Assembly (NCBI GenBank): GCA_027451085.1
Contig: DAIDKA010000145.1
Coordinates: 1-10,713 of the forward strand
DNA from: Gammaproteobacteria bacterium
Lineage (GTDB): Bacteria > Pseudomonadota > Gammaproteobacteria > Steroidobacterales > Steroidobacteraceae
Direction of reading: 5' to 3'
Length of the DNA: 10,713 nt
Numbering within the stretch: position 1 is the first letter of the stretch; each line of letters starts with the position of its first letter. The position numbers and the translations under genes are program-made. Below are positions 6,802-10,713 of this stretch, piece by piece. Below the pieces are notes generated by a model that did no database searches, was not told the origin of the DNA, and was given only the letters and a program-made list of their open reading frames with translations.

Positions 6802-7053
6802 ATGAAAAGCTGGCAAATGCAGGCCGCCAAAGCGCGGTTCTCGGAACTGGTCAAACATGCTGCCCAGGACGGTCCACAGGACGTCACCCTGCACGGGCGC
6901 TCCGTGGCCGTCGTGCTTTCACGCGAACTGTTCGACCGCCTGAGCGGTAACGAGCAATCGCTGCTGGAGTTCATGCGCGCCTCGCCATTGCACGGCCACG
7001 ATGACATCGAGTTCGACCGAAACCGTAGTTTGCCGCGCGAAGTCGAATTTTGA
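6802..7053 (+). CDS. type II antitoxin, Phd/YefM family
   Basis: The 83-residue product begins MKSWQMQAAKARFSELVKHA, the typical N-terminal DNA-binding fold of Phd/YefM antitoxins. It continues with GPQDVTLHGRSVAVVLSRE, the beta-strand segment of the dimer core. The C-terminal third (EFMRASPLHGHDDIEFDRNR) is the flexible part that binds and masks the toxin's active site. Its TGA overlaps the TTG start of the PIN toxin, so the two are translationally coupled. An inverted repeat over the -10 of its promoter is the likely operator for autoregulation. The assignment is strong from sequence and context together. Confidence 0.9.
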   Translation: MKSWQMQAAKARFSELVKHAAQDGPQDVTLHGRSVAVVLSRELFDRLSGNEQSLLEFMRASPLHGHDDIEFDRNRSLPREVEF

Positions 7054-7463
7054 GCTACCTGATCGACACCAATGTCCTGTCAGAACTGCGACGCAAGCAG
7101 CCCGATCCGAAAGTCGCCGCCTGGGTGCAGGAGCGTCCACGTCAATCGCTGTATCTCAGCGTCCTGAGTCTGGGTGAAATCCGCAAAGGGATCGAAGGGG
7201 CTGCCGATGCGGCATTCCGCCGGATCCTCACGGACTGGCTGGAAATCGAACTGCCTAACTACTTTATTGGCAGGCTGTTGGACGTCAACGCGCAAGTCGC
7301 CGACCGCTGGGGACGAGTACAGGCCAGCGCCGGGCGCACCCTGCCCGCCATCGATGGCCTACTGGCCGCATCCGCCTTGCAGCACAACCTGGCGCTCGTC
7401 ACGCGTAACCTCAAGGACTTCGCCGGTCTTGGAGTGCAGATCGTCAATCCCTGGGAAGAGTGA
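7050..7463 (+). CDS. PIN-domain ribonuclease toxin, VapC/FitB type
   Basis: This 137-residue toxin starts at a TTG (7050-7052) that overlaps the antitoxin stop in TTGA. The first residues, MSYLIDTNVLSELRRK, match the FitB/VapC group. The four acidic residues of the PIN active site are present: Asp6 in LIDTN, Glu43 in SLGEIRKGIE, Asp102 in PAIDGLLAA and Asp123 in TRNLKDF. They coordinate Mg2+ for RNA cleavage, usually of tRNA or rRNA. The protein ends VQIVNPWEE, the normal C terminus of this group, so the toxin looks complete and active. It is kept inactive by the Phd-type antitoxin encoded just upstream. Confidence 0.92.
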   Translation: MSYLIDTNVLSELRRKQPDPKVAAWVQERPRQSLYLSVLSLGEIRKGIEGAADAAFRRILTDWLEIELPNYFIGRLLDVNAQVADRWGRVQASAGRTLPAIDGLLAASALQHNLALVTRNLKDFAGLGVQIVNPWEE

Positions 7464-7541
7464 CACCAAGCGAGAACGTCGCCAGATAGATCATCCGTCG
7501 CCCGTAACGCCCGATAGTTTTTAACGATGACTCTCTTGCAG

Positions 7542-7613
7542 GATTTCCTCTGATCGGACCCACCCGATTTCCTGCGATGGGTACCACCTGATTTCCTGAG
7601 TTCGGTACCACCG
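7542..7613 (+). repeat. three tandem copies of a 24-bp unit
   Basis: The units lie at 7542-7565, 7566-7589 and 7590-7613. Each begins GATTTCCT and ends in a variant of GGTACCACC, preceded by a variable middle. No spacer separates them. Read on the minus strand the frame gives a repeated GGT-x-x-RKS peptide, but no gene surrounds it. Such short multiple repeats occur near the ends of some IS21-type elements, so this could be the remnant of an insertion sequence end. It could also be a simple minisatellite. Confidence 0.8.
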
Positions 7614-7757
7614 ATGAACATTTGCGGGACCAGAAATCGCGCAACCGCTTGACTTGCCAAGTGCGTATGACAGTCAGGTCATTTGACTTAACGTGACTCA
7701 CCAAAACCTCATAACTCACTGATTTATCATGGTTATTCTTGAGATTATGGTCAGGAT

Positions 7758-7809
7758 GAGGCGATTTGGTCCGTTCCGACGGTTCCGATCCGAGTCAGGA
7801 TCAAGTAAC
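7758..7809 (+). repeat. 52-bp direct repeat, copy B
   Basis: This is the second copy of the repeat at 6571-6622, with 44 of 52 positions identical and the same orientation. It lies immediately after, and overlaps by three bases, a 13-base sequence resembling the tRNA 3' end at the right edge of the window. Confidence 0.75.
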
Positions 7810-7901
7810 TTCGAGCATTAGATAGAACTTTTAACTCATTGAAAGTTATATATTATAATTTCATCGACCCGATCTCATTCTTAATTCTTAAATAGAGAAT
7901 G

Positions 7902-7966
7902 TTGACCCTATCCAGCCGCTCCGGTATGGTCAAAGCAGTAGTTATTCTTGATTCTAGAATTGAGAA
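7902..7966 (+). promoter_or_regulatory. promoter and palindromic operator of the winged-helix regulator
   Basis: TTGACC (7902-7907) and TATGGT (7925-7930) are 17 bases apart and form a plausible sigma-70 promoter. Just downstream, 7945-7966 is a 22-base palindrome, 18 of 22 positions symmetric, centred on ATTCTAGAAT. It ends one base before the ATG at 7968. A dimeric winged-helix protein bound here would block transcription, so this is the likely site of autorepression. Confidence 0.5.
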
Positions 7967-7967
7967 C

Positions 7968-8501
7968 ATGGCTCGCTCAGACGTACAACAGATCGCCTTG
8001 AAGCCACAGGACCTCCTGGTCCTGTTCGCATTACTTGGCCATGAAGCCGGCTCGGCGAGCTACCCGGAACTGGCAGCACAGACAGGGCTGGCAAGTTCGG
8101 CGGTCCACAGCGCCATAAAGCGCGCGGCGCTCGCCGGCTTGGCCACCTTCCGCGACCGGCGCCCCGTAGTCCTGAGACCGCCCTTGCGCGAATTCGTATG
8201 TTCAGGCGCCCGCTACGCGTTCCCGGCGATTCACGGGCGGCTGACCCGCGGCGTACCCACGGCCCACGCCGCCGCCCCGCTCAACTCGGTAATCGTCCCT
8301 TCCTCCGACCCACCCCCGGTATGGCCTGACAAGGACGGCACCGTGCGTGGCGTTGCCCTGGCTCCGCTGTACCCAACGGTACCGGGGGCCGCGCGGAGAG
8401 ATGGCAAGTTGTACGAACTGCTCGCCCTGTTCGACGCTCTCCGCTCCGGCCAAGCCCGGGAACGGGAGTTCGCGCAGAAGCAACTGGCGGAACGCATCTG
8501 A
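7968..8501 (+). CDS. winged helix-turn-helix regulator, MarR-like, paired with AbiEii-like nucleotidyltransferase
   Basis: The 177-residue product from the ATG at 7968 opens with a winged-helix domain (about residues 10-72). The segment YPELAAQTGLASSAVHSAIKRAALAGL, from residue 32, contains the turn and recognition helix, and VVLRPPLREFV forms the wing and exit. The C-terminal half contains YAFPAIHG, RGVPTAHAA, PPPVWPDKDGTVRG and KLYELLALFDALRSG, a pattern I associate with regulators encoded next to AbiEii-like nucleotidyltransferases. It probably acts as DNA-binding antitoxin and autorepressor. The frame is intact although its partner is broken. An ATG at 7899 would add 23 unconserved residues and would run through the palindromic operator, so the later start is preferred. 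The stop is next to the partner's frame with no gap. Confidence 0.72.
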   Translation: MARSDVQQIALKPQDLLVLFALLGHEAGSASYPELAAQTGLASSAVHSAIKRAALAGLATFRDRRPVVLRPPLREFVCSGARYAFPAIHGRLTRGVPTAHAAAPLNSVIVPSSDPPPVWPDKDGTVRGVALAPLYPTVPGAARRDGKLYELLALFDALRSGQAREREFAQKQLAERI

Positions 8502-8847
8502 GCACCCGAGATCCCAACCTCGACCGGATCGAACTGGTCGCTGCTGCGCTGACGTCATTGCTGGATCGCCTGGTGTTCGTCGGCGGCTGCGCAGCAGGCC
8601 TGTTAATGAATGATCCAGGTGCCACGCCAATCCGTGCCGTGCAACGATCGACGTCGATCTGGTGAGTCAGGTCACCGCCCTGGCGCACTATCACGGCCTG
8701 GAGGCGGAGTTCTCCGCGTTAGGTTTCAAACACGACACGGCAGCCGACGCACCGGTCTGCCGATGGACGTATCGCGGTATACAGCTTGTAATCAATGAGT
8801 TATTTTCCATCAAGCTCTACCTGAACCGACCCAAAACTGGAGGGTAG
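8498..8847 (+). pseudogene. AbiEii-like nucleotidyltransferase, frameshifted and truncated
   Basis: The first part, in frame from about 8498 to 8642, reads LVFVGGCAAGLLMNDPGATPIR, the GG signature of the nucleotidyltransferase fold. The expected continuation, ATIDVDLV with the catalytic Asp-x-Asp, is encoded at 8641-8664 in another frame. The break coincides with CGTGC at 8633-8637 repeated exactly at 8638-8642. Removing one copy restores an unbroken PIRATIDVDLV. The second frame continues GLEAEFSALGFKHDTAADAPVCRW, the usual region after the catalytic site. At about 8785 the family pattern is lost and the frame runs out at TAG 8845-8847. About half of a normal protein is missing. No ordinary start codon is evident; a CTG at 8498 abuts the regulator's stop. 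The product would have been the toxin or effector of the pair. Confidence 0.75.
8633..8642 (+). repeat. 5-bp tandem duplication (CGTGC twice) that breaks the nucleotidyltransferase
   Basis: CGTGC at 8633-8637 is followed directly by CGTGC at 8638-8642. The extra five bases shift the frame immediately before the catalytic Asp-x-Asp codons (8650-8658). It looks like a slippage event and is the simplest explanation for the loss of the gene. Confidence 0.8.
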
Positions 8848-8857
8848 GGGGTCCCGC

Positions 8858-8878
8858 TGCCACACACTTGCCACACAC
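8858..8878 (+). repeat. two direct copies of TGCCACACAC at 11-bp period
   Basis: TGCCACACAC occurs at 8858-8867 and 8869-8878, separated by one T. It lies in the gene-less 8785-8958 segment just after the truncated nucleotidyltransferase. Closely spaced repeats of this size are typical of protein-binding arrays, for example the arm sites of tyrosine integrases, but no integrase gene is present. Confidence 0.5.
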
Positions 8879-8922
8879 GTTCAAGACATAATCTGCTCCT
8901 GTGTGCAGCTGGCGCGCGCTCC

Positions 8923-8958
8923 TTGCCCTGCCCTCAAACTCGTACTACATTGTAATAC
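8923..8958 (+). promoter_or_regulatory. promoter-operator of the ribbon-helix-helix/PIN module
   Basis: TTGCCC (8923-8928) and TACATT (8946-8951), 17 bases apart, are likely -35 and -10 boxes. The -10 sits inside a 17-base near-perfect palindrome, GTACTACATTGTAATAC (8942-8958). This ends exactly at the ATG of the antitoxin. Transcription would start at or next to the first base of the start codon, so the mRNA may have no leader, in keeping with the absence of a ribosome binding site. Confidence 0.55.
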
Positions 8959-9177
8959 ATGGCGACGCTTACCCTACGCATACCCGACGAACTGGATCAA
9001 GAACTGGAACGGCAAAGCGCCGCCAGTCACCTGTCCAAGAGCGACCTGGCTCGCGAAGCCCTGCAGCGTTACCTGCGGGTGGCGCAACTACGCTCACTCC
9101 GCGCGCGACTGGTTCCGTTGGCCCAGAGCCAGGACATTCACACCGATGAGGATGTATTCAAGGCTCTCGGCCTGTGA
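8959..9177 (+). CDS. ribbon-helix-helix (CopG/Arc type) antitoxin
   Basis: The 72-residue product has the ribbon-helix-helix fold at its N terminus. The strand is MATLTLRIPDEL (residues 1-12), followed by helix A (DQELERQSAAS), the turn at LSKSDLAREAL and helix B ending near YLRV. The C-terminal 30 residues (RLVPLAQSQDIHTDEDVFKAL) are the likely toxin-binding part. Such antitoxins bind palindromic operators as dimers, and one overlaps the start codon here. The stop codon overlaps the GTG start of the PIN toxin gene in GTGA. This is a typical partner for the PIN toxins of the COG1569 type. Confidence 0.88.
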   Translation: MATLTLRIPDELDQELERQSAASHLSKSDLAREALQRYLRVAQLRSLRARLVPLAQSQDIHTDEDVFKALGL

Positions 9178-9584
9178 GGGTCGTGCTCGACTCATCCGTC
9201 CTGATTGCGGCCCACCTCAGCCGCGCCGGTGTGTGCGCGGATTTGCTGGAAGATGTGCTTTCGGAACACGAATGGATCACCTCGGACTTCATCGTAGATG
9301 AGGTCTGCCGGAAGCTGAAGGAGAAATTCCGCTTCCCCGATCCGGAAGTCGCGGCCGTGCGCGAATTCATCAAGAAGTCCGCACAACTGGTCTCACCCGC
9401 GGAACTCCCCGCTGGCAGCTGCCGCGATCCGGCGGACCTACCCATATTGGGCACAGCGGTCGCAGGCAAGGCGCACACCCTCGTTTCGGTGGATAAAGAC
9501 CTTCTGGACCTGAAGTCATTCAGTGAACTGGCCATCATCCGGCCTGGCGAGTTTTTCAGCAGGTCGAAGAATCTCCACGACTGA
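9174..9584 (+). CDS. PIN-domain ribonuclease toxin (COG1569 type)
   Basis: The 136-residue product starts at GTG 9174-9176, which overlaps the antitoxin stop. It opens MRVVLDSSVLIAAHLSRAG, as in the COG1569/TIGR00305 group of putative toxins. Acidic residues at the expected positions are Asp6, Glu43 in IVDEVCRKL, Asp85/Asp88 in RDPADLPILGTAVAG and Asp107/Asp109 in LVSVDKDLLDL. They would form the Mg2+ site for RNA cleavage. The fold differs from the VapC/FitB toxin at 7050-7463 mainly in the middle helices, so the two modules are not recent duplicates. The frame is complete and the toxin is probably active. Confidence 0.88.
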   Translation: MRVVLDSSVLIAAHLSRAGVCADLLEDVLSEHEWITSDFIVDEVCRKLKEKFRFPDPEVAAVREFIKKSAQLVSPAELPAGSCRDPADLPILGTAVAGKAHTLVSVDKDLLDLKSFSELAIIRPGEFFSRSKNLHD

Positions 9585-9783
9585 AAGCTGCCACTTATCC
9601 ATATAACTTGTTCACGTCAGGCCGACCAAGCTCAACCCTACACGTGGTTGCGTCCCTTCTGGACCTTCTCGCGGAACTGATCGTCGCCTACCACCTTCAA
9701 CCCTCAACGGGGTCGTCATGGTCCTTCCTCAGATTCAAATGGATACTGAGAAAGGTAGGCCGACGTTTTATACGAATCGTGGA

Positions 9784-10089
9784 TTACGCGGCCGGAGGCT
9801 CCGGGTACAGCAGCGCTTCAAGCTCACGGGAACCATGCACGATCCGCAGCACGGCAATGCCGTAGTCCATTGGACGGCACACGATCAGATAGTCCCGGTG
9901 CGTCATGGACCGGGCTCCAGGATGCAGACGATCTGCTTCCCGCCCCATGAGCGGAAATTGCAGCAGTCGTCTGGAGGCCGCGTGGAGGTCGTCGATCAAG
10001 CGATCAGCGGCAGTTTCGTTGTCCGGGGCGATATGCACCCAGATCTCGATCAGGTCATTCTCGGCAAGTTCGGTGAAGACGACCCGCAT
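9784..10089 (-). CDS. ParE/RelE superfamily toxin
   Basis: The 101-residue product has the compact ParE pattern. It begins MRVVFTELAENDLIEIWVHIA and contains ADRLIDDLHAASRRLLQFPLMG, the helix hairpin leading to the core. It then has the strand series YLIVCRPMDYGIAVLRIVHGSRELEALL, from about residue 68. ParE toxins inhibit DNA gyrase, whereas RelE relatives cut mRNA on the ribosome; the active residues needed to choose are not clear here. The ATG at 10089 overlaps the antitoxin stop by one base (TGATG), and a GTG one codon earlier is also possible. Antitoxin first, toxin second, on the minus strand, is the normal order. Confidence 0.87.
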   Translation of the reverse strand: MRVVFTELAENDLIEIWVHIAPDNETAADRLIDDLHAASRRLLQFPLMGREADRLHPGARSMTHRDYLIVCRPMDYGIAVLRIVHGSRELEALLYPEPPAA

Positions 10090-10367
10090 CACCCCTTTGG
10101 TCCCCGCAGACGCGCGAGCTTTTCACGCCCACGGCGCTTGATGTCCGCAGGATCCAGCTCGCGCACCTTACCCTCGTCAACCTGTCGCCAGGCGGCACCG
10201 ACATCGGCACTCAATTTCGCAAGCGTACTGCTCTGAACGCGCTCGTACGCATCCATCAGCCGCAGGGCTTCGCGGACCACTTCGCTGGCGGAGTTGTATC
10301 GCCCGGAGGCGACCTTCTCGCGCACCAGTTCTTCGAGTTGGGGGGTGAGTGAAACGTTCAGTGCCAT
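10089..10367 (-). CDS. ParD-like ribbon-helix-helix antitoxin
   Basis: The 92-residue product begins MALNVSLTPQLEELVREKVA and continues SGRYNSASEVVREALRLM, the ribbon-helix-helix domain of the ParD/CC2985 (COG3609) antitoxins. A charged C-terminal half (DEGKVRELDPADIKRRGREKL) wraps the toxin. The ATG at 10367 is chosen because GGGAGG lies eight bases ahead and the family starts there; the open frame extends 30 codons upstream without family resemblance. The operator at 10394-10420 lies directly upstream. The protein should form dimers that repress the operon and neutralise ParE. Confidence 0.9.
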   Translation of the reverse strand: MALNVSLTPQLEELVREKVASGRYNSASEVVREALRLMDAYERVQSSTLAKLSADVGAAWRQVDEGKVRELDPADIKRRGREKLARLRGPKG

Positions 10368-10393
10368 GGCGATGGCCTCCCAGGCCGCAGGGT

Positions 10394-10420
10394 ATGCCAT
10401 ACATTGGCATTGATTGGCAT
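10394..10420 (-). promoter_or_regulatory. ParD operator with three half-sites in 10-bp phase
   Basis: Read on the minus strand, ATGCCAAT occurs twice, 10 bases apart, followed by TGGCAT in inverted orientation. The last two half-sites form ATGCCA-ATGTA-TGGCAT, with perfect 6-base arms. The spacing places all three on one face of the helix, as expected for cooperative binding of ribbon-helix-helix dimers. The matching -35/-10 could not be fixed with confidence. Confidence 0.55.
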
Positions 10421-10621
10421 CGCGGGCAAGTGCAGGAGCCCGGTTCAAGGGGCTCAATTAGATCAATCAGTTAGACCGTATGGATTTAGATGCATAACAA
10501 TATCGCCTCAGTAATGTCCCTACGCTATCTCACGTTTTAGCTTTCTAGGAGTGTGTCCGAGTAACGGTTGATGAGCGGACCCCTCCACGGCAAAGCCGAC
10601 TGCTACGCCTTGTCGTTCTTG

Positions 10622-10643
10622 GTGGACTTGATGTGGACTTGAA
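10622..10643 (+). repeat. 11-bp tandem direct repeat, two copies
   Basis: GTGGACTTGAT at 10622-10632 is followed by GTGGACTTGAA at 10633-10643. It lies in the otherwise featureless 10458-10699 stretch between the ParD gene and the tRNA end. It is short and may be a chance slippage product. Confidence 0.35.
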
Positions 10644-10699
10644 AAGGTTTCTACGACCCTTTCTGGGTAGCTACTACGCAGCTAACTAACTGATTTTAT

Positions 10700-10713
10700 T
10701 GGTCGGGATGAGA
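10700..10713 (-). tRNA. 3' end of a tRNA gene, probably tRNA-Pro, cut by the window edge
   Basis: On the minus strand the last 14 bases read TCTCATCCCGACCA. This fits the end of a T stem (TCT), a 7-base acceptor strand CATCCCG, discriminator A and an encoded CCA. The end TCTC-NNN-CCGACCA is characteristic of proteobacterial tRNA-Pro. The anticodon and the rest lie outside the window, so the amino acid is an inference from 14 bases. Confidence 0.55.

Larger units (their letters stand above)
7464..7967. other. gene-less, partly AT-rich stretch between modules
   Basis: About 500 bases without a supportable gene. In order: a tail after the toxin, three 24-bp tandem units (7542-7613), unassigned DNA, a 13-base near-copy of the tRNA end at 7748-7760, copy B of the 52-bp repeat, and an AT-rich promoter zone. 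A perfect TATAAT occurs at 7854-7859, 17 bases after TTAACT, and an inverted repeat CATTCT/AGAATG spans 7876-7901. Base composition is clearly lower in GC than the coding DNA on both sides, consistent with foreign origin. Confidence 0.6.

Noticed and set aside
7542..7613. CRISPR array
   Set aside because: The three 24-bp units are directly adjacent with no spacers, the units vary inside, and no cas gene is near.
7259..7660. A minus-strand frame with repeated GGT-x-x-RKS peptides
   Set aside because: The peptide repeat is only the translation of the 24-bp tandem DNA repeat; the rest is antisense to the VapC gene.
8633..8664. Programmed ribosomal frameshifting in the nucleotidyltransferase
   Set aside because: There is no slippery heptamer, the exact duplication of CGTGC explains the shift fully, and the gene also lacks its C-terminal half.
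9585..9783. A remnant gene between the PIN and ParE genes on the minus strand
   Set aside because: Short frames such as VVGDDQFREKVQKGRN can be read, but stops interrupt them and I cannot assign the peptide to a family with confidence.
10640..10699. Rho-independent terminator downstream of the tRNA
   Set aside because: The possible stem CTACCC/GGGTCGTAG is imperfect and no T run follows it on the minus strand in the right place.

Overview
The window looks like high-GC proteobacterial chromosome, probably a gammaproteobacterium. This rests on gene content and GC-rich codon use, not on a marker gene. It has two parts: a compact stress and carbohydrate block on the left (about 1-6420) and an accessory region rich in toxin-antitoxin modules on the right (about 6420-10713). 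The right end is the last bases of a tRNA gene, probably tRNA-Pro, on the minus strand.

Left block. The window opens inside a PLP-dependent decarboxylase gene (C-terminal half only). Next on the plus strand come an exported SYLF/Ysc84-domain protein and a small degenerate response-regulator receiver protein that has lost all the catalytic residues of its fold. These two genes share a 17-base upstream motif, GTACGGT-NN-CGTACGGA. Their strand meets a minus-strand series head-on, and the two stop codons abut in the hexamer TGATCA. In transcription order the minus-strand series is: a small acidic protein, a CsbD-like stress protein, a tiny hydrophobic DUF3309-like membrane protein (start overlapping the csbD stop as TTGA), a two-domain GT4 glycosyltransferase of 782 residues, and a GH130 family glycoside phosphorylase/hydrolase. 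The tight spacing suggests that at least csbD to GH130 is one operon. It plausibly links envelope stress to making and trimming a mannose-type oligosaccharide; this is inference from the families and the spacing.

Right block. Within 3.6 kb there are three complete two-gene toxin-antitoxin modules: Phd/VapC (PIN), ribbon-helix-helix/PIN, and ParD/ParE. There is also a pair formed by a winged-helix regulator and an AbiEii-like nucleotidyltransferase. In that pair the regulator is intact, but the nucleotidyltransferase has been killed by a 5-bp tandem duplication (CGTGC twice) and appears to be truncated as well. Around these genes lie a diverged 52-bp direct repeat (two copies about 1.2 kb apart), three tandem copies of a 24-bp unit, AT-rich promoter DNA with palindromes in front of the regulatory genes, and a 13-base near-copy of the tRNA 3' end at 7748-7760. 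Together these look like an old, decaying island beside a tRNA gene. No integrase or transposase gene remains in the window.

The most interesting items are the broken wHTH-nucleotidyltransferase pair, the all-residues-lost pseudo-receiver with its shared promoter motif, and the CsbD/GT4/GH130 operon. No clearly new multi-gene system can be proven from the sequence alone.
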